A stretch of 64,000 bases of DNA from Rhodococcus qingshengii (GTDB lineage: Bacteria; Actinomycetota; Actinomycetes; Mycobacteriales; Mycobacteriaceae). Positions 10,199 to 19,148 of this stretch are shown here, piece after piece. The position numbers were made by a program, and so were the translations under genes. Numbering within the stretch: the stretch's first letter is position 1; each line of letters opens with the position of its first letter. The stretch covers positions 485,626-549,625 of the forward strand of contig NZ_JAJNCL010000002.1 of NCBI RefSeq assembly GCF_021025955.1, read 5' to 3'. The notes beneath the pieces are model-generated. The model did not search any database and had not been told where the DNA came from. It worked only from the letters and a program-made list of their open reading frames with translations.

Positions 10199-11635
10199 GT
10201 GGCGTTCACCACGGCCGAAGAGGTCATCAAGTACATCGCGGACGAGAACATCGAGTACGTCGACATTCGGTTCAGCGACCTGCCCGGCGTCCAGCAGCAC
10301 TTCTCGATCCCGGCGTCTGCTTTCAACCAGGATGTGTTCGAGGACGGCCTCGCGTTCGACGGATCTTCGGTCCGCGGATTCCAGTCGATCCACGAGTCCG
10401 ACATGATGTTGCTTCCCGACGTCACCACGGCGCAGATCGATCCCTTCCGCAAGGCGAAGACCCTCAACATCAACTTCTTCGTGCACGACCCGTTCACCCG
10501 TGAGTCCTACAGCCGCGACCCGCGCAACGTTGCCCGCAAGGCCGAGGAGTACTTGGTCAGCACCGGCATCGCGGACACCGCATTCTTCGGCGCCGAGGCC
10601 GAGTTCTACATCTTCGACTCGGTTCGCTACGACTCCGGCATGAACTCCGCTTTCTACGAACTGGATTCTATCTCCGGTTCCTGGAACACCGGCGCAGAGA
10701 CCAACGCCGACGGTTCCCCGAACCTCGGCTACAAGGTTCGTGCCAAGGGCGGCTATTTCCCGGTTGCTCCGTACGACCACTACGTGGACCTGCGCGACGA
10801 GATCTCCACCAACCTGACCAACGCGGGCTTCGAGCTCGAGCGCGGCCACCATGAGGTCGGCACCGGCGGACAGCAGGAGATCAACTACAAGTTCAACACG
10901 CTGCTCGCAGCGGCCGACGACCTGCAGCTGTTCAAGTACATCGTCAAGAACACCTGCTGGCAGCACGGCAAGTCCGCCACCTTCATGCCGAAGCCGCTCT
11001 TCGGTGACAACGGCTCGGGCATGCACGTACACCAGTCCCTGTGGAAGGACGGCAAGCCCCTCTTCCACGACGAGTCCGGCTACGCAGGCCTCTCGGACAT
11101 GGCTCGCCACTACATCGGCGGCATCCTGCACCACGCTCCGTCGCTGTTGGCCTTCACCAACCCGACGATCAACTCGTACCACCGTCTGGTGCCGGGCTAC
11201 GAAGCTCCCATCAACCTCGTGTACAGCCAGCGCAACCGCTCGGCAGCTGTCCGTATCCCGATCACGGGCAACAACCCGAAGGCAAAGCGTCTCGAGTTCC
11301 GCGCACCCGACTCCTCGGGTAACCCGTACCTCAACTTCGCTGCACAGATGATGGCCGGCCTGGACGGCATCAAGAACAAGATCGAGCCGATGGCTCCGGT
11401 CGACAAGGACCTCTACGAGCTTCCCCCGGAGGAGGCTCGCAACATCCCGCAGGCTCCGACCAGCCTCGAGACGGTCATCAACCGCCTCGAAGCCGATCAC
11501 GAGTACCTGACCGAGGGTGGCGTCTTCACCACCGACCTGATCGAGACCTGGATCTCGCTCAAGCGTGAGCAGGAAATCGCTCCGGTCAACCTGCGTCCGC
11601 ACCCGTACGAGTTCGAGCTCTACTACGACGTGTGA
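10199..11635 (+). CDS. glnA: Glutamine synthetase type I
   Basis: The 478-residue enzyme makes glutamine from glutamate, ammonia and ATP as a cytoplasmic dodecamer. Signatures are [17 protein letters not shown] near the N-terminus, AEAEFYIFD, the ATP-binding [12 protein letters not shown] block, VRIPITG and the adenylylation-site region [10 protein letters not shown] (the Tyr is about residue 406). The start is GTG at 10199 with AAGGAG at about 10186. It is most like actinobacterial GlnA1. No hairpin terminator lies between its stop and the integrase stop 38 bp later, as expected if an element inserted right behind it. Confidence 0.97.
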   Translation: MAFTTAEEVIKYIADENIEYVDIRFSDLPGVQQHFSIPASAFNQDVFEDGLAFDGSSVRGFQSIHESDMMLLPDVTTAQIDPFRKAKTLNINFFVHDPFTRESYSRDPRNVARKAEEYLVSTGIADTAFFGAEAEFYIFDSVRYDSGMNSAFYELDSISGSWNTGAETNADGSPNLGYKVRAKGGYFPVAPYDHYVDLRDEISTNLTNAGFELERGHHEVGTGGQQEINYKFNTLLAAADDLQLFKYIVKNTCWQHGKSATFMPKPLFGDNGSGMHVHQSLWKDGKPLFHDESGYAGLSDMARHYIGGILHHAPSLLAFTNPTINSYHRLVPGYEAPINLVYSQRNRSAAVRIPITGNNPKAKRLEFRAPDSSGNPYLNFAAQMMAGLDGIKNKIEPMAPVDKDLYELPPEEARNIPQAPTSLETVINRLEADHEYLTEGGVFTTDLIETWISLKREQEIAPVNLRPHPYEFELYYDV

Positions 11636-11673
11636 TCCGCATCGGTCGCTGACCTGGACTGGAACCGGCTGAC

Positions 11674-12909
11674 CTAGCCTTCCGTCCGCACAGCGTCCGC
11701 AGCTTCTTTAGACGAGTCCACCCGCTTAGTGATCACAGCATCGATCGCAGAGCGGGTGGACTCGTCCGCGTCCGGCCACATGTGCCCGTAGGTGTCGAGC
11801 GTCGTCTTCGCGCTCGCATGCCGCAGCCGAGCCTGGACTGTCTTGATATCTGCGCCAGAGGCAATGAGTAGCGAGGCGAGATAGTGGCGCAAGTCGTGGA
11901 ATGTGAACTCGTCGGGAAGGTCGACGTCCCCCGAGTCCTTCACCCCTCGCAACGCACGTTCGATCAACCACGGTCCCGCGGCCTTCCCCAATCCGTTCGT
12001 CACCATTTGCTCATGGGGCCACTGCTGCACCGACGCCGACAACATGAGCGCGAGAGACTGCGGCACTGGAATCGGCGCGTCACTCCCCTGCGTCTTCAAC
12101 GGCTTGTCCGGCCACTGCCGCTTCGGGTGAACTACTCCCCTGGTGAAGTCGACATCGTCGACAAGCGTCGCGGCCGCTTCGGAGATCCGAAGGCCTGCGA
12201 ACGCGCCAAGAAGGATCGCCACTCGATAGTGAGCCGGCATTGCGTCGTGCACTGCCCACAGTTGCTCGGTCGTGATCACGTAGACCTTGGCACGACCCAT
12301 CGGCGGCGACGTCCGACGCGAGCATGGATTACGACCAAGCAGTCCGTCATGAACCGCATCGCCCATGATCTGCGCCAGACGTGAATGCAACGCGTAGATG
12401 TACGATTCCGCGAATCCATCCGCCTTCAGCTTCGACGTCCAGGTTTTGACCGCTGACGGTCGGACAGCAGACAGACGCACCTTGCCGAACTCCGCGGTTA
12501 TCTGCGCAATGTGCGTGCGCGCTTGTCTGACCGTCGAGTCACGATGGACTGCGTATCCCAGGATCCACTGATCGCACCATTGCTGAACAGTGATCTGAGC
12601 ATTGCGCGGCGCGACATGAGTTCCCGTGCCAAGTGCCGTCGTAGCTATGTTCAGCCAGTTCTGAGCGTCGACTTTCCGGTCGAAGCCCTTTGCATGCTCG
12701 GTGCCGAGGTCGTCAACGTACCGAGCACGCCAGCGCTTGCCTTTGCCATCATTCGCCGACGGAACCTTCTGCTCGACATCACCGACCCTGATCGTCTTCC
12801 TCCAGCGGTCCTCTACGCCGGACCGACGGTTCCGCTTCGTCGTCACGAGCACCTGCCCGAGGTTCGAACGTCGGACTTCCGACAAGCCGCATCGATACTT
12901 GGCATCCAA
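11674..12909 (-). CDS. int: Tyrosine recombinase/integrase of the accessory element
   Basis: The protein (up to 411 residues) has an N-terminal AP2-like/SAM-like arm-binding part (GKRWRARYVDDLGTEHAKGFDRKVDAQNWLN, a core-binding block at about 90-190) and a catalytic domain with the conserved residues visible: Arg in AGLRISEAA, His-x-x-Arg in HDLRHYLAS, His in LRHASAKTTLD and Tyr in YGHMW. It therefore looks active. The start is uncertain: ATG at 12909 lacks a good ribosome-binding site and GTGs at about residues 20-22 are alternatives. It is tail-to-tail with glnA, suggesting that it marks the left end of an integrated element. Confidence 0.92.
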   Translation of the reverse strand: MDAKYRCGLSEVRRSNLGQVLVTTKRNRRSGVEDRWRKTIRVGDVEQKVPSANDGKGKRWRARYVDDLGTEHAKGFDRKVDAQNWLNIATTALGTGTHVAPRNAQITVQQWCDQWILGYAVHRDSTVRQARTHIAQITAEFGKVRLSAVRPSAVKTWTSKLKADGFAESYIYALHSRLAQIMGDAVHDGLLGRNPCSRRTSPPMGRAKVYVITTEQLWAVHDAMPAHYRVAILLGAFAGLRISEAAATLVDDVDFTRGVVHPKRQWPDKPLKTQGSDAPIPVPQSLALMLSASVQQWPHEQMVTNGLGKAAGPWLIERALRGVKDSGDVDLPDEFTFHDLRHYLASLLIASGADIKTVQARLRHASAKTTLDTYGHMWPDADESTRSAIDAVITKRVDSSKEAADAVRTEG

Positions 12910-13652
12910 TCCGGGCGACCGATCTCATACGGACTCATTTCACGGCTGTCGACAGCCAAGCCGCCTGTACCACTGACCCGACGGGGGCACTCGATCGTGA
13001 ACGACCAGTTTGAGCGTGACATTGGAACATCCTAATTAGGCGCCGCGGTCGGGCTTCGCTGTCCAACGTTCGGGGTCGCCTATGGATGCACCAATCAGTC
13101 CGTCTCACCTAGAAGCTATGGGACGTTCGTATGGACAATTGAGAGGAACGCTGACCTCGTCCTGCTGGATTACCAGATCGGTTCAGCCAATCTGAATGCC
13201 TAACGGCAATTCACGGTCACTTGTCAACAACACCAATTGTGAACTTGTGGACAAGCTCGAACCTCCGCGAACTCCGAACTGGACATTTAGCATCCATGAG
13301 CGCCCGCCCATAGTTGGACAGCCCAAGCCACCACCAGGCTGGCATCCCGATCAGTAATCACAGTCAGAGTGCCTGAGGGTGGTGGAAATACGCCGGGCGG
13401 AGGTCGTCGAGGTCGTCCGGAACCGCCACCACCGCACGGGACACTATCGACATCGTCCGATCCCGTGGCCTTACAAAGTCCTTCGTGTCCGTCTCTGTTG
13501 GCGTGAAACCGAGCCATGGCTCTTCCCTTTGAGGTTGGCAGAACCGTCAGCCCTAATTGCTCCGGTGACCGCCAGTAGAGTCACAAGGATGACTCCTGAC
13601 GACCTGATCGCAGCGCGGACGACACCGCGCGTCCTTGTACCCGAGGTGTCGC
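12910..13652. other. Gene-free stretch with DnaA-box-like sites
   Basis: No convincing reading frame was seen in these 740 bp. Around 13221-13254 lie TTGTCAACA (one change from the actinobacterial DnaA box) and TGTGGACAA (13246-13254, the exact complement of TTGTCCACA), with a further TTGTGAAC between them. The tract is less GC-rich than the chromosome and might be part of a replication region. Confidence 0.4.
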
Positions 13653-14537
13653 GTGACTCCTAGCATCAACGGTCGCTACGTGTACGACGATGATGACCTG
13701 ACTCCTGGTAAGAAAAAGGAGGGCGGGCTTCATCAGAACCTCTTCGACAGGGACGGCAAACTCAAAGGCAATGCCAGATTCATCCCGGACGCAGAGCAGG
13801 ATGACAAGCCAGATCCGGCGAAGAGGAAGAGCAGAAGAAAAAGTCAGACCCAACAAGGAGCAGGGGAAAAGTCAGACCCGACAGTGATCTACGAGACGGT
13901 TTATGAGCACGAGACTGTCTACGTGAGCGAGACGATCTATGTGAGTGAAGAGGAATACGAGCGACGACAAGCCCATGAGCGGGAAGAAAATGAGCGACAA
14001 GCCAGTGAGCGGCAAGAGAATGCCGAGCAGATTGCCAATGTCGTACGACTTTTAATCGCAGTGGCAACTCCCCACGCCAAGCGGTTGTGGCACGAGAAGG
14101 CCCGACCCGTCATTGAGGCACAACGCGCAAAGAGGGCAGCACACAAGGCTCGTAGGGCAGCAACCAAGCAGCCCGTCGTGGTTGAAGTAACGGTCGTGGA
14201 CGATGGCCCGGAGTTGGCTGTGGCCGAAGAGGTGTACCGCACAGACATGAGTAACGCGGAAGCTCAGGCACGTTACCTTGCTGCGCTCGCGGCCCGGGCA
14301 TTCAGTGATGAGCAGATGAAGTTCGTCTCCAACGCCAACATCGTTGACGGGGAAGGCCTCGCTGAGGTGCAGCGCACGCTCGTGGAGCTTCCGCCACAAC
14401 AGGTCATAGGGATCATCGAGGCTGTGGAAGCAAACCCGTCCATGCTGAGCGGCGACCTGTTGGCCGAGCTAGGGAAGCTTCTGGGGCTGGACCGAGCTGA
14501 GCCCGAGGCCGTTCCCATTGAGGTTCGAAAAGATTAG
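13653..14537 (+). CDS. Charged repeat-containing protein, unknown function
   Basis: The 294-residue product (GTG at 13653, preceded by GAGG at about 13644) has a DDDD-containing N-terminus, a basic segment, then a tyrosine/glutamate block (about 83-110) in which the unit VYxxETVYV is repeated three times, followed by a long Arg/Glu-rich helix (about 110-135) that looks coiled-coil. The C-terminal third is compact (FSDEQMKFVSNANIVDGEGLAEVQRTLVEL). No membrane segment or enzyme motif is seen. It is the first element gene after the integrase region and precedes parA by about 550 bp. Function unknown. Confidence 0.7.
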   Translation: MTPSINGRYVYDDDDLTPGKKKEGGLHQNLFDRDGKLKGNARFIPDAEQDDKPDPAKRKSRRKSQTQQGAGEKSDPTVIYETVYEHETVYVSETIYVSEEEYERRQAHEREENERQASERQENAEQIANVVRLLIAVATPHAKRLWHEKARPVIEAQRAKRAAHKARRAATKQPVVVEVTVVDDGPELAVAEEVYRTDMSNAEAQARYLAALAARAFSDEQMKFVSNANIVDGEGLAEVQRTLVELPPQQVIGIIEAVEANPSMLSGDLLAELGKLLGLDRAEPEAVPIEVRKD

Positions 14538-14843
14538 AGCAGCGATAGTTGCTGCCGCCACGCTTGCATTCACCACATACGACTGGAAGTTTCTACTCGC
14601 GCAACGACTTTGGCGGGTCCCGAGCTGCGCGAGGTTCTTCCAGAACGACTTGGGCAGAGGGCGAACAACCCCAGGCGCTCACTTACACAGTTCCTATCCA
14701 AAGTCTCGTCAGTACGGTGACGGAGATGTCGCACGCTGCTCAATAAACCTCACCGACAAGCCTCAAATAATCCTCAAGGCGACCCCGTATCGAACAGACG
14801 GCACGTGGAGAGTGAACCTCGGCTTCGACAAGTTCGGCCACGC

Positions 14844-14889
14844 GAAATCCCGGTTGTTAACAAGTCGACTTGCGAACAGCCGGGATTTC
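14844..14889. repeat. 46-bp inverted repeat upstream of parA
   Basis: Arms 14844-14858 (GAAATCCCGGTTGTT) and 14875-14889 pair over 15 bp with one G-U. The loop contains the perfect palindrome AAGTCGACTT. No T-run follows, so a simple terminator is less likely than a cruciform, origin or regulatory structure. Confidence 0.7.
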
Positions 14890-14967
14890 TCATGCGCTGA
14901 CTCACCCGGATCAGGCCGCAATCACCGTGTCTTCGCATCGCATCGACCGGTATGACCTCTTGTTGAA

Positions 14968-14984
14968 TTGTTAACTCTCCAGCA
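14968..14984 (+). promoter_or_regulatory. parS-like repeat, left copy
   Basis: TTGTTAACTCTCCAGCA lies about 107 bp before parA. It matches 15 of 17 bases with the motif at 16211-16227 beyond the partner gene, in the same orientation. Position on both sides of a ParA operon suggests a centromere or operator bound by the small partner protein. Confidence 0.5.
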
Positions 14985-15090
14985 TGTTCACAAGCCAGCG
15001 TCGTCACTACATGGCAAGTTCAGAATTCGATAGTCTTAGCTAGAGAAGCCGCAGGTAGAAGCTGGTTTTCCATCAAATTAGTGGAGTCAG

Positions 15091-15921
15091 ATGACCAAGA
15101 CTATTGCGTTCGCCAATCAGAAAGGCGGAGTCGGGAAGACAACCACAACCGTGAACATCGCACGCGCCGCGATCACCGATCACGGACTCAAGGTTCTCGT
15201 GGTCGATGCTGACCCGCAGGGCAATGCAACCAAAGTCCTGGCACCAAAACATCAAGGCACTCAGACCTGTTCACTCGCCACGGTCCTGGACAAGTCGAAT
15301 AGCTCACCGATATCCGACGCAATACGGGCCTCCGAGTGGGCAAACCTTGACGTCGTCCCGGCCGGCGGTGATGACCTTGCTGATGTGGCTCAGAGCCTGG
15401 TTACCATGAAGGCCGGCAGAGAGAGCCGACTGAAGAAGGCAATCGCGGAGATCTCCGATCGTTACGATCTCATTCTGATCGATTGCCCTCCGAGTCTGGA
15501 CCAGTTGCCTGTCAACGCGTTCACTGCAGCAGACGCCGTAGTGGTAGTCGCAGAACTCGGCCAGTTCGCCCTCGATGGTTTGGATCGCCTCCTCGACACT
15601 GTCGAGATAATCCAGCAGTATACGAATTCCGAGCTCACTATTGCGGCCGCCATCGTGAACGGGATCCAGAAGACAAAGCGGATGGATCACTGGATGAGCG
15701 AACTGCAGGGTGCACTGATCAACCTTCCGGCACCCGTGTCTCTTCTCTCCCCACCTGTTCAACGAGCAAGCTTCATCGCTGAGGCTCAAGAGTCCGGCCG
15801 AGGTCTGGATACATGGGGCACGGTCAAAGCGAGAGTTCTTCACCAGACATACGCCGACTATCTGACCTCGATCCTGCATTCAATCGATAACGGGGACAAT
15901 CGAAATGCCGCCAAAATATGA
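15091..15921 (+). CDS. parA: ParA-family partition ATPase
   Basis: The 276-residue ATPase has the deviant Walker A motif KGGVGKTT (11-18), Walker A-prime VVDADPQGNAT and Walker B-like LILIDCPPSLDQL. It lacks an N-terminal HTH, so it is the short (type Ib-like) ParA found on plasmids and integrated elements. It would move DNA bound by its partner along the nucleoid. ATG at 15091 has GGAG at about 15081. It overlaps the next gene by 17 bp, implying translational coupling. Confidence 0.93.
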   Translation: MTKTIAFANQKGGVGKTTTTVNIARAAITDHGLKVLVVDADPQGNATKVLAPKHQGTQTCSLATVLDKSNSSPISDAIRASEWANLDVVPAGGDDLADVAQSLVTMKAGRESRLKKAIAEISDRYDLILIDCPPSLDQLPVNAFTAADAVVVVAELGQFALDGLDRLLDTVEIIQQYTNSELTIAAAIVNGIQKTKRMDHWMSELQGALINLPAPVSLLSPPVQRASFIAEAQESGRGLDTWGTVKARVLHQTYADYLTSILHSIDNGDNRNAAKI

Positions 15922-16177
15922 ACCGCAAGCAAGTACATTGAGCTCTCGCCGACGGAGCGCGCATCCGGCAATTCCCGCGGAGAACCGCGACGCGATTGCC
16001 CTCAACTCCGCCGATTCCGCTCTCAGCCTGACCGACGACCCCGATGCCCAAACTGTCCAGGTATCGGCCCGAGTGACGAAAGCCCGTCGTTCAGCCTTCA
16101 AGGCGAAGCTCGCTCAACTGGGGACGACGATGGACGCCGAGTTCAACAGGTGCATCGATGAAGTGCTGGCAAAGTAA
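15905..16177 (+). CDS. Small ParB-like DNA-binding partner
   Basis: The product is 90 residues. The N-terminal half is basic and unstructured; the C-terminal half (VQVSARVTKARRSAFKAKLAQLGTTMDAEFNRCIDEVLAK, about 50-90) has the pattern of a ribbon-helix-helix fold. This matches the small centromere-binding partners that accompany short ParA proteins. It overlaps parA and is followed after 33 bp by a copy of the TTGTTAA...CCAGCA motif, its likely target. Family membership is inferred from size, position and pattern. Confidence 0.7.
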   Translation: MPPKYEPQASTLSSRRRSAHPAIPAENRDAIALNSADSALSLTDDPDAQTVQVSARVTKARRSAFKAKLAQLGTTMDAEFNRCIDEVLAK

Positions 16178-16210
16178 CAAGCTAGCAAGACCACATACCC
16201 ACATATCCAG

Positions 16211-16227
16211 TTGTTAAATTTCCAGCA
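16211..16227 (+). promoter_or_regulatory. parS-like repeat, right copy
   Basis: TTGTTAAATTTCCAGCA, 15 of 17 identical to the site at 14968-14984, 33 bp past the partner gene's stop. Confidence 0.5.
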
Positions 16228-16404
16228 ATGGGAGTCGGTTCCGCGGGACTCGGTACGACAGCCGTCCTAACGGTCGGGTCCTTATCCTTGTCGGCTGCTC
16301 TTGGCCGTCGGGCGCTCGACTGAGCGCCGTCCATGGATGGGAATCGACATGTACCGTTGGGGACAAATCCATGTACTCACACAGCGCTTCGCGAGGGGGA
16401 AAGA

Positions 16405-16917
16405 ATGGCGGACTCTCGAAAGGCGATACTGGCAGGCGGATGTTTCTGGGGTATGGAGGATCTGATTCGCCAGCAGCCGGGAGTGCTTTCGACGCGAGTT
16501 GGCTATACCGGAGGGCGAAATGATCGGCCGACGTATCGCAATCATCCGGGTCACGCGGAGGCCGTCGAGATCGTCTATGACCCTGTGCAAACGGACTACC
16601 GGGCGCTGTTGGAGTTCTTCTTCCAGATTCACGATCCGACGGCACTGAACTACCAGGGCCGCGATTTCGGATCCAGTTACAGGTCGGCGATCTTCTATCT
16701 CGACGACGATCAGAAGAGGGTCGCGCTGGGCACCATCGTCGAAGTCGAGGACTCACGTCTGTGGCCCGGGAAAGTAGTCACAGAGTTGACCCCTGCAGGT
16801 ACCTTCTGGGAGGCGGAGGCCGAGCATCAGGACTATCTGCAGCATTACCCGGATGGTTATACCTGTCACTTCCCACGGTCTAACTGGAAGTTGCCGAAAA
16901 GTCGAACCACTGCCTGA
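16405..16917 (+). CDS. msrA: Peptide methionine sulfoxide reductase A
   Basis: The 170-residue enzyme reduces methionine-S-sulfoxide in proteins. The catalytic cysteine is in [10 protein letters not shown] (about residue 14), followed by the family blocks [19 protein letters not shown] and the Tyr/Glu-containing segments of the active site. The start MADSRKAIL at 16405 has GAGGGGGAAAGA in front; the frame is open further upstream without support. It lies in the accessory region, so it may be an additional copy that protects against oxidative stress. Confidence 0.92.
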   Translation: MADSRKAILAGGCFWGMEDLIRQQPGVLSTRVGYTGGRNDRPTYRNHPGHAEAVEIVYDPVQTDYRALLEFFFQIHDPTALNYQGRDFGSSYRSAIFYLDDDQKRVALGTIVEVEDSRLWPGKVVTELTPAGTFWEAEAEHQDYLQHYPDGYTCHFPRSNWKLPKSRTTA

Positions 16918-17031
16918 AAATCATCAATTGATGGACGCGCCGGATTCGATAGGAACACCCGATCGATCCAGACTCGATGGGTGCTGCCGTCAGATCGAGA
17001 ACGACTCAGCGCTGATGCTTTCTCCGAGCGT

Positions 17032-17074
17032 GTAGTCGTCTTCTGATAAATGCAGTCGTCTTCTGAAACTGATG
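17032..17074. repeat. Tandem ~21-bp iteron pair, copy 1
   Basis: Two direct units, AGTCGTCTTCTGATAAATGC and AGTCGTCTTCTGAAACTGAT, stand side by side just before a lipoprotein frame. The whole 43-bp block matches 18018-18060 in 32 of 43 positions. It could be a regulator-binding site or a relic of a transposon end; no transposase remains nearby. Confidence 0.6.
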
Positions 17075-17926
17075 CACGGTAGGCGATCAGCGCAGAGACG
17101 CACAGTAAAGTCAGCGGTATCTGGCCCTCGTCGTGCAGTCAACAATCTTCTGTCTTCTGTGGGGCTGGTGAGAAAGTTACTCGCTGTGGTGATCACCTCG
17201 GCACAAGACAGAGAGGGCAACACAATCTCAAGGAATTGGGCAGTCACGGTAGTCATGGTCGGACTACTTGGAACCGCGGCGTGCGCGACACCGGAAGCCA
17301 CGCTCTCAGACGACCCGGGCATCACTCGAGCGGACCTGCTGCCCGAGGTATCGGAGCTGCCCGCGGGCAGCCAGGTCGAGCGACTCGATCGCGAAGACCA
17401 GATGATCCTGAACCTCAATATCCACGCACCCAGCGACGGGATCGGACTGGACATGAACCCGGTGTTCGATCCGGCCCAATGCGAGAAGGAGAGCCTGTAC
17501 GCCGACGAAGCCCGCGCCGGCTTGATCGAGAACGGTTCCGCCAGCGGCACACTCCTCGCAAGTGGCGGCACGTACGTGACGTTGGTCAGTGAAACAGAGA
17601 CAGATGTGCCCCGGGTGATCGAGGCGCACACCGGGCAGTGTTCGTCCTACAGCGTGACCTCAACCAGCTTCGGCAGCACGTCCCAGCGCACGATTCAGAC
17701 GGAGCGGCTCGATCTTCCCCCGACTCTCATCAGCGAAGACGCCGGAATCCTGCATGAGGTCAGCCATCCAGACAACCCGGACTGGTCCGACACCGAGGTC
17801 CTTCTCGGGTACGCGACAGTCAACAAGTACACAGTGGTGGTCCTCGGATACCAAGGCAGGCAATCCCAGCCCGAGTTCGATGACGTATTCACCCGGGTTG
17901 TCGAGAAAGTCCGGAGGCTTGGCTGA
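17072..17926 (+). CDS. Putative lipoprotein, unknown function
   Basis: The frame codes for up to 284 residues, but the first ~55 are probably not translated: the hydrophobic signal WAVTVVMVGLLGTAAC with a lipobox (GTAAC, Cys about residue 67) should be near the true N-terminus, and the start codon could not be fixed (GTGs at about 17184-17189 are candidates). The mature part (about 215 residues) is acidic, rich in Ser/Thr and Glu, with two cysteines (DPAQCEKE, TGQCSSY), like small mycobacterial surface lipoproteins of the DUF3558/sensor-domain type. The iteron repeats lie at both ends of this gene. Confidence 0.65.
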   Translation: MHGRRSAQRRTVKSAVSGPRRAVNNLLSSVGLVRKLLAVVITSAQDREGNTISRNWAVTVVMVGLLGTAACATPEATLSDDPGITRADLLPEVSELPAGSQVERLDREDQMILNLNIHAPSDGIGLDMNPVFDPAQCEKESLYADEARAGLIENGSASGTLLASGGTYVTLVSETETDVPRVIEAHTGQCSSYSVTSTSFGSTSQRTIQTERLDLPPTLISEDAGILHEVSHPDNPDWSDTEVLLGYATVNKYTVVVLGYQGRQSQPEFDDVFTRVVEKVRRLG

Positions 17927-18017
17927 GTGAAGAGCCGACCGAGACACGCGCCTGTGCCGTGCCAGGCCAGTCCTGTGCCGCTGTGGTCCTGGGGTGGAGA
18001 TCGGATTGCGATAGAGC

Positions 18018-18060
18018 ACAGTGGTCTTCTGAAAAGTGCAGTTGTCTGATGAAGCTGACA
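18018..18060. repeat. Tandem ~21-bp iteron pair, copy 2
   Basis: This block carries AGTGGTCTTCTGAAAAGTGC followed by AGTTGTCTGATGAAGCTGAC, in the same orientation as 17032-17074 and about 990 bp away. It sits 10 bp from the stop of the small membrane gene on the minus strand. Confidence 0.6.
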
Positions 18061-18070
18061 TCTTTGGTCT

Positions 18071-18352
18071 CTAACCTCGCCGCGAACGCTGACCCTTTCG
18101 ATTGGCGAACCGCACGAACAATGCCGTGCCCGCGGCCACGATCCACGCAGACACTATGATGATTCCCGCGATGAAGCTGTACCGCTGGAACCATGGCTGC
18201 CCTACCGCGGTGTGAGCATAATCCCAGCTCAGGCCATCCACGCTGCTCGCGAATACGCCCAGCAATCCGATTACCAGGACTACACCAGCGAATATCGCGA
18301 CTTTCAATTTGAAGCGTTGGTCGCTATCGAGTCGAATGCCGTGAACCGCCAT
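18071..18352 (-). CDS. Small two-helix membrane protein
   Basis: The 93-residue protein has two strong transmembrane segments (about 17-37, VAIFAGVVLVIGLLGVFASSV; about 60-82, FIAGIIIVSAWIVAAGTALFV) and a basic C-terminus (RKGQRSRRG). A clear GGAGG lies before the ATG at 18352. No family was recognised. It is a single gene, convergent with the lipoprotein frame. Confidence 0.75.
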   Translation of the reverse strand: MAVHGIRLDSDQRFKLKVAIFAGVVLVIGLLGVFASSVDGLSWDYAHTAVGQPWFQRYSFIAGIIIVSAWIVAAGTALFVRFANRKGQRSRRG

Positions 18353-18773
18353 CGTGCAGCCTCCCGAATCGAGCCGGACCGTGCAAATTTCTTGCCTGAT
18401 ACCACCCTATGCCCCCTGCCAGGCACTCAAGGTTGTTCTGGACTGGATGAATCGCACCCGGGCAGGAATGGCGTATCCCGATTCCCAACACGCTTTCCCC
18501 GGTTGTCAACCGTCGCCCCGTCAGAGAACGCCAACGGACACGAGCCATGCGACGGCCACACGGATCATGGTGGCAAATGGTTCACCGACGAACAGCTCCA
18601 GATCCAACATCAACATCACCTCTGGGTATCTATCGGCAGTACCCACCGAGCCAGCATGGAGCGTTGTCTAGAACCTCTTGCCGGATGTAGTCCGGAATAA
18701 GCCAGGCCGGCATGAGCCACCAGATCGGAGGATAGTCCATCATGGCCCTCTCGCGATTTGTCAGACAGAGTTG
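18353..18773. other. Stretch without a supported gene
   Basis: Several frames are open on the plus strand (18212-18700) but have no ribosome-binding site or protein-like composition. Nothing else was recognised. Confidence 0.4.
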
Positions 18774-18974
18774 CTAAGTCTGTTCATTTATAGATTGCCC
18801 GGCCGTACATTCCTCGTCGGATTTGTAGCCAGATTTTTCGCGGCGGGAGGCGAGCTCGTCCTTAACCAGCGCCAACCGAACTTCGTCGCATCGGTTCAGT
18901 TCTTTCTGATTATCAAGCTTGGCCGCCTCGTCGACCAGTTCGGAATCCGTCATGCCTCGCCTGACGTCCTGCAC
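18774..18974 (-). CDS. Small hypothetical protein
   Basis: The 66-residue acidic, helical product (MTDSELVDEAAKLDNQKELNRCDEVRLALVKDEL...) starts with GTG at 18974, with GGGAGG six bases in front. There is no membrane segment or known motif. The good ribosome-binding site and regular amphipathic pattern support a real gene. Confidence 0.6.
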   Translation of the reverse strand: MQDVRRGMTDSELVDEAAKLDNQKELNRCDEVRLALVKDELASRREKSGYKSDEECTAGQSINEQT

Positions 18975-19148
18975 CGTGAACCTCCCTAACAGTCTCGGTG
19001 CGGGTACCCGATCCGCTCGGCAATTAGACGGATGAGGAGACCGTGAACGGTCGATTGCTGGACGTACCTCTGGAGGAAACGCTGAAGGAATCGAGTGAAG
19101 CTGAAGCCCCCTCTAGTTGGAGGGTCATATCGAACGGGTGATGCGCAT

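Larger units (their letters stand above)
14538..15090. other. Non-coding region upstream of parA
   Basis: No gene is supported, although one frame is open from 14518 to 14955 without a ribosome-binding site or compositional support. The tract holds a strong inverted repeat (14844-14889) and a motif shared with the far side of parAB (14968-14984). It probably contains the partition promoter and centromere. Confidence 0.45.

Noticed and set aside
10184-11602. Minus-strand frame of 472 codons opposite glnA
   Set aside because: Exact antisense of the glutamine synthetase gene, no ribosome-binding site, no protein family pattern.
12511-13035. Plus-strand frame of 174 codons
   Set aside because: Antisense to the integrase gene's N-terminal part and without a plausible start.
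14518-14955. 145-codon plus-strand frame overlapping the end of the 13653 gene
   Set aside because: No ribosome-binding site, mixed composition, and it covers a strong inverted repeat.
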